Shown here: piece by piece, positions 1 to 15,000 of the stretch
How the letters are laid out: each line of letters begins with the position of its first letter
Numbering within the stretch: the stretch's first letter is position 1
Source: Strix aluco
Taxonomy: Eukaryota; Chordata; Aves; Strigiformes; Strigidae
Reading direction: 5' to 3'
NCBI RefSeq assembly: GCF_031877795.1
Contig: NC_133931.1
Coordinates: 26,038,264-26,102,263 of the forward strand
Length of the DNA: 64,000 nucleotides
Translations under genes and position numbers: made by a program
Notes under the pieces: model-generated
Database searches by the model: none
What the model was told of the DNA's origin: nothing
The model's input: only the letters and a program-made list of their open reading frames with translations

Positions 1-3000
1 CACATGGAACAAGTAAACCTAATGTGTAAGCAGGACACGCATCACTGTAATTATGCATAACTATACAGTTACATAAATGCTTTTCTTGAGGAATCACCAG
101 TGACGGCAGCACGCTTTGCCTAACGTGTTTGGGCTAGTTAAAGCACTGATTCATCATACTTTGAATACTTTGTTTCTTGCTTGTTCTACACTAAATGGAT
201 TACTGCCTGCAATCTCAATAGTAATTAATGAAGGTGAGAGATTGATCCAGTGATAAAACTGCGTTGTCTGAGAAAGAGGAAAGATTTACCCCAAGTGTCA
301 AAGCTTATGATGTTACTAGAATATCACTATCTTGTTTGCAGATCGACTCCTCCTGACAGGTGCACTTCTATCAGCTGGGATAACAAATCTAAGCATAGGA
401 GCTCTTTTGTTCCTCCTCCATCTGAAGTCTCCCCATTCTTCTATTTATGCCATTCACCTTGGTCTCATTTTTGCAGTTGCATATTTCTCCTCAAACTGTC
501 CCACCATCTGATACGCATTGAGTTGGTCAAACCTTGGTCACAGAAAGCAGCACAGCTGTGTTGCTGCAATGCTCGCCGCACTTGAATTTGTGCTCTGTTT
601 CCAGCGAAAGTCATCATAACATTTCTGGTACCCCTGATAGCTTGTTTAGCTCACTCAGCTAGCTCTGAATGAAATCTTATTGCTTAGATGGAGAGTGAAG
701 CAAAAGGGAGCAATGCCATGAGAGAGAGGAGCTGGCTAGGCAGGGATCTCAGCTTACTCCATTCAAATGGAAACTCTGGAGGAGGTGCCTGCACTGATTT
801 TCTTAAAGCACGGTGTGATCCCCAGAGGAGAGGCACTATATTAGTGCAAGATATTTATTATTAGTGGTATTACCACTGGTGTTATAGTGGCTGTTACCGT
901 AATACCTTATTGCAATGCTTACCCAAGATGCAAATATACATTGGCAAGTGGAGGGAGGGAAGGAAACCTATGGGTTTGCTTCAAGTGAAAAGTGGCTAAA
1001 CTTGACATTTAATCTGAATACAGTCATCTCAAAACAAAAGCAGATTCTTTGCTTCCTTGTAAATCTTTCCGGGTGTTTCTGAGTTAATGATGTAAGTGCT
1101 TTCTGCACAGGTGAAACAGACAACCTGAATGGTAAGTGGATGAGAGATCTATCATTAATGAGCAATTTATGAAGAGACTAATTTATGGAGAGTTCAGGTG
1201 AGCAAACATTCAACATGTTGGTGCATATTGCTAGTGAAATGGCCAAATGTTTATATGATTTCTGTGATGAGAGAATCTGCAGAAACCAGGGTTTGTGGTT
1301 GAGCTTAGTTGGCTGTGCTACTTTTTCCTGTGTACATCATGTTAGAGTCATTTGTTAAACATACTTCCCAGCTTTACGTAATTCTGACCTTACAGGTGAA
1401 GATTTGGTTCTGCCCTAGGAATTGCAAAGGGAATGACGTTTGTTGACAGAGACAGATAATACCTTCCTTCAGTGAGTTGGGATGTCAACAGCAACAACTT
1501 GGACAGGAATTGACAGGAAATTTAGGCTTAGTACTTGAACTTGTCATTTTTGGCAAAGATGTGAAGGAATGAAACACAAAGCAGCAGAGAAGGAAACCTG
1601 GATTCCCTCCTGGAGGGGAAGTTTACTGGAATTGCTTGGTCATGGACTAACTCATTTCATTCACAGAAAACATTACGGATAGCCACAAGAGAGACTACAG
1701 TATCCATCCCATTGACATCAGGGACCCTGAGAAGCAGCAATCACGTAACCCTTTCCTGGAAAATACTTCAGGAGGGTATAATTAATTGCTGTAAGGGCCC
1801 AGTGTGGCTTCACTGAATTCAAATAATCCCACAAATGCCATTGAAACTTCTCTGGTGAGTTTTGTAAACAGGATTTGACTATAAATTAAAACCAAGCATA
1901 GATGGTGAGTCTTCAAAATGTCAGTTAATTTTATCCTGAAACAATTTCTTATATGCTAGAGTTTAAATTTTCATTAGATCAAAGAATGGACTTTTTTTTT
2001 TTGGGTTCATGTCTTCCAGATGTATAGGGTTGCAAATCAATAGCCAGTCCCCTGCAATAAATTTTTGTTTAGACACTTTATGGCCAGGGCAAAGAGTATG
2101 TATATAAATGGGGAGAAAACTGATAGACTGCTAGAAAACTAGTGTGCTTGCTTTTCCTTAGAAAGGTTAATGGAAGTATCGGCCTGCAGGTATTACATTT
2201 GCTTGCGGAGTTTTCTTCCCTCCTCCCCCTCCCCCCTGTTTTTGCAGTTGACATTTGGAAAAGTACCGAACTAAATCCAGGCTAATGCATATGTCACATA
2301 ACTCTGCTGAACTGAATGGAGGTGCAAGAAACATATGAGGCCAGTCCTAGGAGATTCTGGCTGCCACCTGTGCCTGCAATAGGGAGCAGTGGAGGGAGTT
2401 CAGGGTCTTGTGAGAGCAGAGTCTAAATTAAGGCAGGCTCTGGCATGCGCACTGGCAGAGAAATGCAATTTGATAGAGAGGCTGGGGCTCCGAGGTGAGT
2501 GAATGCCACCTACACCACTCCCAGGAGGCTCCTGTTTCTCGGAAATGTTATGGCAACATGTTGCAACCTAGATATTAGTTGTACTTTTCAGTTTGCTTTG
2601 TCATTTTGATCAGTGGCGTTTACTCTGTAACAAAAACATACTAATATGTGGTAATATAATCATATGAATACGAACGTGCGTTTTCAATGACTCAAAAGAA
2701 GTGGGCAGCATTCTGGAGCGCACTCTCACTGTTTCCAGACTTGATTGCAGTGAACAGTTCCTACCCTAAATGCTGAATTTTCATCATTATGAAGAAAGGT
2801 TTCTCAGTAAATACAGAATTGTTAAGTGCACCAAATCACATAGCATTTTTCCATTGGATTAAACACACAGAAATTGTCAGGACTTATCACTTGCTGGCCA
2901 GGTTCAAAGGTAAATAAGCCAAGAAAGCAAACTCAAACAGAAAAAAATATTCCTACTTCTACAAAACTGCCCAATGAACATTTCTTGCCCTGTGAAATGT

Positions 3001-6000
3001 TCAGTGATGGGGTGGATATTTTGCCTCAATGGACCCTGCTGAACAGACAGACGTCGGAGGGATTATTTATGGCACACATGTACATAACATGCTTCTCTCC
3101 TGTTTGCCAGCACTCTGCTGGTCTCATTTGACCTCATCCCTAGAAGGCTGCAACTTTATTACTGTAGTGAATCTTTGTTTCTTCTTCTTTAAACGTGCTT
3201 GTGCCAAGACACTGTCTCCTTGCTCAGCACTGTATAAACTAGGATACATGCAAGCTGATTTCACATGGGAATTTTTCAGGATGGAAGAGATTTGTCACAA
3301 GACATTTGTGGCCCTTGTTTCATCAGCCTTTGAGAACACAGTATACCAGCCAAGATAAAGACTTGCCCCCTGAAATGGGTTGTTAGCACTGATAAACAAG
3401 GCTTCAAGAAAGACAGAGTTGAGGGTCAGAGTGGTAGCCTGAAATACTGAAGTCATTTGGGACATTGAACTAATGTATTTACCCACAAACAGGTTCAGGG
3501 TGGAGAAGCGCAGGGCAGCCTTTCTCACCTAGCAAGCACTATGCCCCATCTGATGCCAACCGTTGTGAGAGAACTTTGGCCTTCTTTGAATTCTCGTTAG
3601 TCCTCAAATTGTCACTTAATTTTTATTAAATTGATCAGTGCAGAATTCAGCCAGTCTTGTGCTCTTCTCTGTTTGATTCCCAATAGCACTGGCCTTCAGT
3701 TTTGTAATGATTTATTGATTCAATGGCTCTTGTCATATCTGACCTGATGCCACATGGCAGTGATCACAAAAAGTGTTTTCCATGGAAACTCTGATCTCTG
3801 AAGGGCAGCAAACCCCTTTGCTTTTACATTGCTTTATAAACGTGGGTTACTTAAAAAGAGACACAAATGAGTATTTCCACCTCATTTTTAGAGCTCAGAT
3901 TAAATGTTTTTAACCAGCAGCTCCTGGTGGAATCAGATTTCTTCTTTGGTTGTTCTGGTTCCTCCTTTTCCTCCTGGGCCAAACAGTTCAGCACTGTGTA
4001 ATCCTGGGAAAACCGGGAAATGAGAGTTCCTGGGAAAAGGCTGGGATACCTCTCTCCTATCTTGAGCCATCTGAATGCCTGGCATGCCCCTCCAGCTCAT
4101 CATTCCAGCTCCAGCTGAGCTAATGGACAGAGAGAGAAATCTCCTGGGGGCCATTCACCCCATCCTGAGAGAGCTGGGAGGAGAGCTGTGAGGAATCACA
4201 CCCAGCAAGTGTTGTTGCTGGAGTGTGGGCTATTGCCGCAGTCATGTTGAGAACTGGAGGTGCATGAGATGAATTGTGCCCGAGCAGCACAGCTGCGAGG
4301 CTTAGAAAGAGAGAAAAAAGCATAACACAAAACCCACCAATTGAAGGTAATAGACACATAGGATGAATGGAGGAGAAAAGGGATTTTACACTGTGAATCC
4401 TCTAGTATGTCATTAATAAAAAAGTGCACAAAACTTCTACTAACATCTTCTCAATTTATTTTTAATATTTTAATTATATTTTATTACAAAATATTTTAAT
4501 TTATTATAGAATGTAAATAAGCATAAACTTGTAAATTTTAAATATAATATTTCTTTTCTTTAAGTTAATATTTGTTTCATTTGAAACCCTTCTTTCTTTT
4601 TTTTTCCCCAGAAAACTTATTTTTTTGTATTTTCAGCTAAAAATAAGGTGAATCACAACTTTGCCAACAGACCCCAGAAAAACCTCCCAGGAAAGCTAAC
4701 AGTTAAACCTATGTGACTCCATTTGCATCTCAAAAGTTTTCAGCAACCAGAGGCCAAGGCTTCCACCTCCACCTGTAGCACCCTTCAGGCATTATTAACT
4801 CTTGTCCTTACCAAAACACATCACTGTGCACATTTACTGTATGTCAATACAGAGTTTGATTTTTATTTATTCCACATAGTACTGCAGAGTTAAAGAGCTT
4901 TTAAAGCACATGTATATTAAACATAGTTTCTCAGAAAATTATTTAGTTTATGTTTAAAAATCTGGACAAAACCTTTTACAGTGTAGATCATCTGTCACAA
5001 TCATTTCCTATGTGACCTCAGAGTTTATTTACTTGTGTAACACAATAAATGCCACGCACAAGTTAGTCTTTGGAGTGGTTCTGCTTCTTTTGACTTCTAA
5101 AGCTTTATATTTAGTTTATATTTTGCTTTTAACTCACATTCCAGAAGTCACGTGCCTTGGGAAGAATCTCAGTTATCTTTCTGGTTTGCTTTGTTTTATT
5201 TTAAAAGAAGCAAATTCCCAGTTCTCATGATCAGATAGAAATGTGGAAAGACTCAAAACCATGAAGGCAAATGTATTGCCAATATATTACTCTCATGACT
5301 TCTAAGTTAATCCCCTGATGTGAGGTTTGTTAGTGCATGGGAGGCTCCATGCTATGCTGTAATTTATGAAACCCGTACTGCTGCATGAGTAAGCAAAGAA
5401 ACAACACAGTCAGGATTTGGGGTAGAGGTGGTAGGTTGCTTTCTGTGAAGGCTGCGAGATTGTTTTAAGTGGGGAAGAGAGCAAGAAGGATGCAGAGGTC
5501 AAGAAACAGAACTGAACAAGAGAATATGGGTTGGAATAAGGCTTCTAATTTTCCTTTGCATTGTGCTTCAGCAGATGGTAACCTTAACTCAGGGTCCACC
5601 TAGGCTTCATGGAGAAGGATTCTCAGGGCTTGTCAGCAGATGATGTACTGACCAGTACCAGCGTGGGGTTGTCCCATGCATGTTCCTAGCTCATTCCAAG
5701 AAAGGTAGTGGTAAAGCAGTGAGCATCCCATTGCACACCGAAGAGATGTTTAAATCCTCTGATCACGTCTGAAGCATCAGTAGCTGCTTTGTTATTGGAA
5801 AGAAGAAAATGAAAACAATAACATTCAAGTTGTAAATTAAAAGCCCACTGCAGATGTAGATTTCGTGAGCAAAGTTATTAAGAGCATTAGTATGCATATT
5901 AGAAGTAATTAAAAACAAGCAAACAGGAAGAATGCCAGGCGAGAACACGCAGGTCGGAGGAGAATTCTCCACTCAATTACACAAGTGCAAATGAATATCT

Positions 6001-9000
6001 TGTAAATAAATCCACCATCATTTCCATGGGTGAAGTTACAGTCATGCTGTTTATAAGTAGCTTAGCCATAAGCACTGGAAAGCAAAACAACAGCATACCA
6101 TTTATAATAACAAGAAGACAAAAATTAAATGGAAAACAAAACCAACTTGTCTGTTCTCAGCAGTGCCCTGGAAATGAGGTTATCCTCTCTGAGGATGCCG
6201 ATAATTTACTGAAGTCTTTGCAGGGCAGGGACTGGTCCGATTTTTTCTGAGTAATGTCATAATTGGTCGGTTGCTTGAAGATATTTGTCTGAGAAGCCTT
6301 CTCTGATACAGTTACTGGTTTTTAAAGTGTTGTTTACAGTTAATGGGTACTCATGCTATTTCACTGATAAACTTCTTCCCTTTTGAGTATGCATAGTGGT
6401 CCCCATTTTCCCTACATAAATTCCTTATTTGTGAGCATTCTGCAAATTATTCAGAGAATAACTTCTCATTTCATACGATGTTTAGAAATTAATTTTTCCT
6501 TGTGCTTTATAGTTAAGGTGTAAAATACATCTTTGTACTTGCTCCTGACCAGAGAATGAGAAGCTTTTAAAACCAGGTATAATCAACAACAATGCTCTTT
6601 TGATTAAAATAAGTAAAGGATTTAGAAGTATTTTCAATAAGTATTTCCAAGAAGTATTTTAATATCTGAAAGTTGTCCGACTAGTCAAATAAAAGATGAC
6701 TCATAGATCCCACTAGGAAAAAAAAATCCATCTTGTTTAACCAAATACCAATCTTTTAATCTTCTTCAGATTAGTTTACTCATGTGAAATTGATATTTCA
6801 AGGTGCTGTGGTACCTGCCAGAGCAAATAAGTTACTAACCAAGCTGGGCTCTGTAGAGCTTCTGCATTCCATCAGGTTCCACAAGAAGCCTTGACTGGTC
6901 TGCACCAACTGGGAGAATTAAGGCCAGGTGAAATGCCAAGCTCCTTAGCTCATCTACTGCAGAGCACAGGTCTGCAGTGTGCCTGCTCAAGTCTTATTAT
7001 GGGAATAAATCTGACGTGCCTCTCTTATGAGGTCAGAGAGAGTCTGCAGTGTCTTGATATGCAGCATGCCATGATATCATATATATCATCTTTCACAGAA
7101 GCTGAAAACACGATTGGGTTGCAAAGGCAAATACTGGAAAGTTAAGAAATGCCAGAATTAAGGATGCTTACTCAACCATCGTTTGTCTCCCCATGGCAAA
7201 TGATTTATGATACAATCTCTAGCCACATGATCACCCACTGGTGTGTTCCCCTCCTCCGGTGCCCAGGATGAGCAGTTTGTTTACTCGGTATTGAGTGTGC
7301 CCAGCCCATGTTTACTGTACACTCTTCAAACTCTGCTTTGAAAACAGAGCTATTTATTCTTACGTGGGTTTTTTCATATGATCATATCACTGGAGTAGCT
7401 CAGAAAAATAGACATGCAGGGAGCCCCAGGCATTTCCTATCTGTGGATGTTTGACCTGGCAATTGCAATAATGCTCCTGAGGGGGAGGAGGGTGAAGGTT
7501 TCACCTGCACAGGGGAGTGGGGAAAACAAACCAAGAGCAATTCCCTTGGGTGCTATCGCAGTGAAGCCCACCCCTCACCAGAAAAATTCTAAGCCTCCTG
7601 TACAGACACTCCATCTCCATCCACAATTCCTTGCCCCAGAGTAAACCTCCTCTCCCTCCTTCCCACAATTTATCCTGACTGTATCTTATAAATCAGATCC
7701 TAAATTTCCCACAGCTCTACATTCATATTGAGTGACTGCTTCTTCACAACTGCATTCACAAGTCACGTTAGTGACCTAAAATCACCATTTCCCCTTAGTT
7801 CTGGCATCTAGCCCTCACTGGAACAACAACACAACTGCAGGTAAAGTCATGGCCACCTTGTGCTGGAGCACCCCAGGGAAGTCAGGTGTGATGCACTAGC
7901 ATCTTGACGGGGTACATGCTGAGTTATTTTTCTTCCAGAGAACATAATTTACCAAATTTCTCTAATTTTCCTATGAAATTGGAAAAAGAAGATCGCTGAA
8001 AAGAAACACCGCTGCCATGACAGACTTCTGAGTATAGAGAAATGAGGCTTCCTCAAAGAAAAAGTCAATGGTATCTTATTTTAATACAGGCAGAATGATG
8101 TCTTTTCCTCTAGCCTCACAGCTGGACACAGCTGCACTGATCTGCCTCAATGTTTCCACAGTAATTCAACAGGAGTCAGAGATTTGGAATGAAAAATTTC
8201 AGTTCAAGTTTGACAAAATCACAAGCAACAGAAAACAAGGCTCCTAATGGGACATGCTGGGGACCTTAATAACAGATGCTGTCAGCAACTCTGCTTATAA
8301 TAAGCTGTGAGAATGGATGGTGTTAATTTTAAAATCATTTTCACATTTAAATTTTGATGAGACTCATTGGTCAGACACTGTGTGCAGGGCAGATAAAGCA
8401 AATAGTGTTGCTAAGTCATCGGCAGTCCTGCAGGAGTGTTTAAGAGGAGGATGGGGTTTGTCTCCATCACAGCTGCAGATTTGGGGCATGTAGGTATGAC
8501 CATTGTACTGCTGCACTCAGAACGGCCTTGGTGCTATCCCATGTGTGATGCATGCCCGTGCTCCATACTTGCCCTTTCAGAGACCAGTCCCCACATGGTA
8601 TATAGGCTTACTCTGTAGGTTTGGGCTTTCTCAGGACACTCGTCAGTAAGGTGCTGGTTAGGATGCCCCAGTACCCCAACTGAAGTGACTGATGGGCATT
8701 TCAGTTGCCTGGCTGAGCAAACCCAGGCTTCTCTTCAGTGTTTAGAAGAGGGTTATAAACTATTAGGAAGTGACCTCAGCTGACGAGTATATCATGTTCT
8801 TTCATTCTATTCACTTACAGCATTTACAACATCTTCCCATTATCGTTTAGACTTTTACAACTCTTAATGACCCTTTTATCAGAGCAGCAATAACCAATAA
8901 ATCCCCTTTGGCATTTATTGCCCTGTCTCTAATACATAAAAGCCCCAATTTATAACATCTCATGAATGCTGAAGATTATTTTTCAAACTGCTAGTACTGT

Positions 9001-12000
9001 AAAACTTCTTCAAATCTCACTACAAAAATAAATTTTCTCTGATGAAGGCCCTCTTCCTGCGGTTCGCTCAACATCAGCCCTAAATGAAATTCAGCAATAA
9101 CCTCCTCCCACCAGGACCAGTTTTGTCCTTAGCTGCCAGGAGAGGTTTCAGGCCTGGGCACATTCAACCAGAACTCTGGGGACAGGGGACACAGCTTTTG
9201 TTACCAGCGGCCATTACAGACAGTGCAGGTGGGGTTTGTACACCTGACATGGTCCATTCGGAAGCCAGGTAGCTGAAATCAGTTGCCTGGGCTTTCTCTG
9301 TAAATGCTGGAGAGAAAAAGGCACTGCCAGGAGAGGCTTCATCCCATCCTATGAAAGGTGCTCAAGAGGGACACCTCCGAGGCACATGGTCCCAGCCACT
9401 CTCCTCCCTTCGACATAGGTTTAGCTATGCCCCTGGCTGACAATAGTCATCTAACTTCAAAACAGCTAAAATTAGATGTCATGAATCTGTAGGTCTTCAT
9501 TTACAGCAATGACAACATAACTTTGAAGTTATCTCTCTGTTATCACAGACAAGGACCAGACTCCAAAGGTACCTTGTTTACTCATCCTTGTAATTTTTGT
9601 CCAACACCCAGTAATGCCCTGCACTCCCTGTAGGACATTTAATGAATTATCTTTAGTACCATTTGAAACTACGTCTTGGCTTGATTTACTTGCAGGTACA
9701 ACACATGCAGCCACGGGACCCTGCAGAAAGGAGCAGGATCTCTGCTCCCCCCTTGTTGAAACCCTCTCCTGCACTTCCAAACCCCAACAATCAGAACACA
9801 GCAAATTAGAGTTTAGGAACTGTTTCAAACTGAACTGTTAATGAAGGCAACCCAAGGATACTATGTGTTCCTGGCAGTGGTTTCAGTTTTGCTAACTCTA
9901 TTTCTAGACGCCAGACTTGGGCTTGATTCAAAGCCCAGCGCCGGGAAGACGACGTCAGCGGATTTTGGACAGGCCCATAGATATTTCTCTGTGGTGAATG
10001 CAACACTGTGTAAAGATGCCCAGGCTAGGTCTAAGTGAGCTACTGCCAGGGCTGGAGGTCGATACTGCTGTGCTGGTGAGACACCTTATTCCAGCTAATT
10101 AGCCCTGTTGAGAAACTGCCTATTTTGACCTGGGCAGACAGTTCAGTTAAGACAGTGGTTTTCCTCCTGACATGAGCTAGCCCAAGCATCAGTGTGCCAT
10201 GTGAAGATGATTTCAGTGCCAGTGCAGCCGGGTCTGTGCTGGAGAGAGCAGACGTGCCTAGCTCATCTTGTTTCCCATCTCCTCGGCCGCCTGTTTGTTG
10301 CTCTTCCCTGTTCTACCCAGGTTTATTGCTGGGTCCTCTCACTACCCACTCTCTCGTTTTCCTCCTGGATCTTGCTGACCTTCTTCTCCTCTGCAGAACT
10401 ATAAACCCAACAGCTTCCTAAAGAACTTTTCATTAATATAATTTATTAGTTAAATCATTCCTATGACCTATTTCCCATTCAACTAGCATGTCTCCCTGTC
10501 CACTCAATATAATTGGTACAGCACCTGAACTCCACTGCCGGGGTTTAAATGGCCTGACATATATCACTGAGTCACAGGATATTAAGAGAAAGGTGAGAGG
10601 ATTATTGGCATGCTGCCACTGGGATCAGATTGGATTTCTTGTCCAACCACTGAAACATGCGGTTGTATAAAGAGGGTACATGCAGGCTTGGTTTAGTCCT
10701 TACTCAGAACTTGACTGCTTGAAACAACATGAGGGTTTCACTAAGGACTGGGGACTTGGCCATGTAAGGAATCCCTCCTTGTATACACTGGACTGCTGAT
10801 TTTGGAATGGTATGGTCTGCGTGAGGCTCTGTGGGATGGGGCTGTCAAGGAGACCTGTGACTACCTGCTCTCTCTGGAGCTGAAGTCGCATCAATGCTTT
10901 TCTCCCACCTGGCCATGCAGGCCCATTGCAAAAGCAGGTACAGGCAGCCTGGCCTTGCCTGCCAGCCGGCAAGTGGCCCCAGGCACTCCCATCACTGTGA
11001 TTTCTTCTTTTGCATTGTGGTTCTCTCCCCACTGATCCTCTTGTTTCTAGGTTTAAGGGAGTATTAAACACTGGGCTGTAGGTTTTCACTGACGATTAAT
11101 ATTGTTGCACAGTCTTTTCACCCTTTTGAATTATAAAACATCAAAGGGTGCAAAACACAGCCACTATCTTTGCCAAGAGACATCCCTTCTGCCTTTTTGT
11201 TCTTTTTCCCGGGAAAAAAAAGCCTGCTCACATCATCTGCCTTGTTCAGGATCTTTGCAATTGGCTCCTGTCTTTTTTGGGCTCCTCCTTTCCTCCCCTC
11301 ATCTTCCCTTGTCCCCCACCCCATACCGAGGGGTAACCAGGGAAACGGGGAACCATGGCAACCCAAAGCAGAATAATTTGTCTCTGAGGAAAAAAATATA
11401 AGCATGCAAAATCCCTTTACTGTTTATACCAGGCGACTGGGTCCAAATCTTCTCTTTTCCCTCCTCTTTGGAGCAAAGAAGCGATGGGCCTGCCTCCTCT
11501 TCTCTGGGGCTGCCAGTGCTGCGAGCCCCGGGCGATGCTCACGTCCCAGGACTTGTTTTGCCCGGCCAAAGCCCTCGGATCCTTGTGCCCCTGCAAAACT
11601 GTTGTGGCAGCAGGGCCTCAGTTTCTATCACCGTGGTGGTCCTGTCCCACCAAGAGTGATCGGACATGCTAGGACAGCTCTCCTCACAGCATCTTGCTCC
11701 CTGTTATTATCACAGGGACTTGGCTGTCCCATCACTAAGCGCTCTTTGGTTTTGAATACATTTCTCAACAGGATGTAGGGAAGTGCTTTTATCACCAATC
11801 AGAGATGGAGATCTTAGGCACAGAATGTTTAGGGTCTGGTTTCCAAAGGATGAGCCAAATGGGGGCTTCTTTGTAGCTCTGGACATATTTTCCTTGTCAC
11901 AAAATGAGTCTGCAATGGAGGAGAGAAAAGTGGGTCTTCCCAGTCCCACTGAGTTGTTCACCCTCAGGTTCCAAATTCTATGGATGAGGGACAAGGTATT

Positions 12001-15000
12001 CTTCCTGCTGGGCAAGGTCAAGGACACAGAAGCCCAGAACACAGGATATGAATTTTTATTACTATTTACTATAAACTAATGATGGCATCGGAGTGGTGCT
12101 ATTGTCACTGCTTCTCAAAAAAAGTGGGAATGGAGGGCAGCTGCAGAGGGAGGAACATGATGGCTCCCTTCTCTGTCTCTCCTGCCACGACACTTTCCCT
12201 TTTCCCCCAAAATGTGGAACGGGGTGACACTGCCCCGCTGCTGCTCAACGTCCATTAGCAGGGTTGTGCATGGAGAGAGGAGCTGAGGGCTCTGCTACCC
12301 TGCCCAGGGCGGCATCACCCTGGGGTAAAGCTCTCAGGGCTCAGCCCCTGCTCCCTCTCCCTTGCTCCACAGCCAGACCAAGCTCCTTGGGGGATGATAG
12401 TAAGATCCCAGCCCCTCAGAAACCCCACAGCCACTCCTCCTCCAAAGGGATACCGTAAATGCTGTTCTTGGTGGGGTACAGGAGGTTTTTGGCATCAGTT
12501 GTGGAAGCATCAGGCAGCATTGCCCAGCAGTGCTTGGAGGCCAAGTCAGCAAAGAAGTAACTGGCAGGTTTTGCTACTTCTAAAGGAGTGCAAGAGACAA
12601 ACTGTTTGACTTCTAGCTTATTTCCAAAATAGAATGCTGACTATCAGTTGCCTTCTTTAGGAGAAGAACGATGACAGTAGTAATAAATTGTACACATTTA
12701 TTTTTGAGTTTGCAGATGGGTGAATGTCGAGTGATGGTTGGGAAGAAAACAAACAAACCCTGGCAAGCAGCTATTTTTATAGGATAGTTTTGTGTTGAAA
12801 TTTCTGTAAGTTGGCAACAGAGTCATCATAGGACCTTTTATCCAGATAAGACCATGCCAAAATCTTCAGGAAACATCTTGCGCGTTTAATTTTTTATTTA
12901 CAAAAACAGGGGGAGGGAATGGAATGAAGGCTCAGGGGAATGTTTGCAGACGTACAGTGTCTGCTCTGTAAGGCACCAAATACTTTTTATTCTGTGGATG
13001 TAAATGGGACTCCTTCCAAACCTGCCACTTACTAAGTTCAAATCTGGGGTAGCTCCAAGTCAGGCCTTGCACTGTATTTGCTTGCAGGCTGGGGAGGGAC
13101 ATGTCACCAGGCAGACAAAGCAAAGTTCACAAACCTTAAGGACCAGTCTGGGATGTCTCACCTTTAAGGTCAATGAGCCTGTTGAGAGAAGACTGGCTCT
13201 TCAGACTCTCCAAGCACACTCATTTTAAAGAGAAGAAATCAAAACTCTGCCGGTCATGCTGTCCCTGCCTCCTGCCTCCCTGCCAGCACCCAAACAAGGT
13301 CTGTTCTTGAGAAGCATTGAGCAAAGAGGACATCTGCTGCCTGTGACTCCAGCTCCAGGCCCAATCCCCTGGGAAGTGATTTCTTTATCAATCTTTGCTG
13401 TTTGTGTTTAATGTCTAAGAAATGTCTGGACTTTCTTAGGCTTCATGCTATGTCATGAAAGTGTTGCTGTGTGCATGCATGCATGTGTCTGCCCCTAAAA
13501 TCTGCACTATGAAAACATTTTAGAATTAAATGTTTTCATAAAGAAAAAATATTTTATGCTAAAAAAAAAAAAAAATCTAGAGCCCTTGATGCTGCCTCAC
13601 ATAGTTTCTGGTTAATAAGACATGTATTAGGGTTGTTCTGTTGAAATCTGTCATTTAGTCTGCCTGCAGAGGGGAGGAAAGGGTTACCTGCTCTGCAAGA
13701 ACAGAAATCTAAGACAGGAACTTTATAACTGGCTCTGTGATGTGAACATTAGATAGTAATGTCTCAAAACTAAACTATTTAAGCAGCTCCAGTTTCTGTG
13801 TTAAATTGACTTTAGCAGGTTTGTAACCAAAGGGACAGCTGCTTCCCAAAGAGCTTTTCTTAACATTTATAAAGATTAACTCTTTTTGTGTTGTGATTAT
13901 TGAGGTCATCTTGATGCGTTTATCGGATTTTGATTTGTTGTCTTGTTTTCTTTGTAATGTTAATAACTTAGCTTTAGGAGCATATTTTCCTTTATTTTAC
14001 TCCCTTTGTTTAAACTCTGTTTCTTTTAGTAAATAGGAGCCAGAGGGGGGTCAGAAGTGGATGCCAGTAGGCCATCTGAAAGCTTGACCACCTCCTCCAG
14101 ATTTGCCCACAGTTCCCTCTCTTAAAGATTCATAGTGCACACATGCGTGCAGTTGTAAGTAGCTCACCAATGTTCCCAATGGAATTTTTTGCAAGTTCGA
14201 GCACTGAGAAAGATTTTCAAAACAGTTTGTGAGTAGTGGACAATAAGTCTTCTGAGCATTTCAGAGGTTGTTTGCAGAGGTCATGCCTGGGCCTGAGCAG
14301 CAGGTTGGTCTCCGCTGAAGAGCTCTCAGAGGACCCTGCATGCTCACCCAAAAGCATGTGCCTTATTTACATTCGAGGCATGTCTGCACCACAAGGTTCA
14401 AATTAAAACCCTGAGGCTTCAGTCACTAATTAGCTGCTGTGCTCATTGCATACCCATGGATCCCACTCTAGGCAGATGAAAGACATATGCCAAGCACTTC
14501 GGAGAATGAGGGAGAGGGAGAGAGAACAGAGAGAATAAAAGTTGGGGCAAGGCAGGAAGAAGGAACATCATTTATAGTCCGGTCCAGGATGGGAAAGGGT
14601 CAGGAGCCCTGAGGGAGGGAAAAAGGCTGCCTGAAATGAACCACTGACAACCACCATAACCCTGTCCAGAGTGAAGGGTCATAGAGAGCGGGTGAAGGAA
14701 AAGAGGAGGACAAGAATAAGAGCCTTAGGAGATGTCCATGTACTCCACCAAAGAGCCAAAAAGGGTCCCACTTGAGCTTTGTGCTAGGGATTCTTGCAAT
14801 ACAGCTCCTTTCTAGACAACAAGGTTCACATGCAAGGCACTGGCATAGCACTCATCCTGTCTCTTTCTTCTCAGGACAAGAGGACTCCTTTGACAACCTG
14901 ACTTCCAGCCTTCAAAATGGATCTTCAGATGAGGCTTCATAGCTCTAGCAGAATGACATCAGGAAGTCATTTCATTTTCTGACACAGGATTCATCTGCCT

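Noticed and set aside
10700-11089. 129-codon open frame on the minus strand
   Set aside because: No domain, and it overlaps another open frame on the opposite strand.
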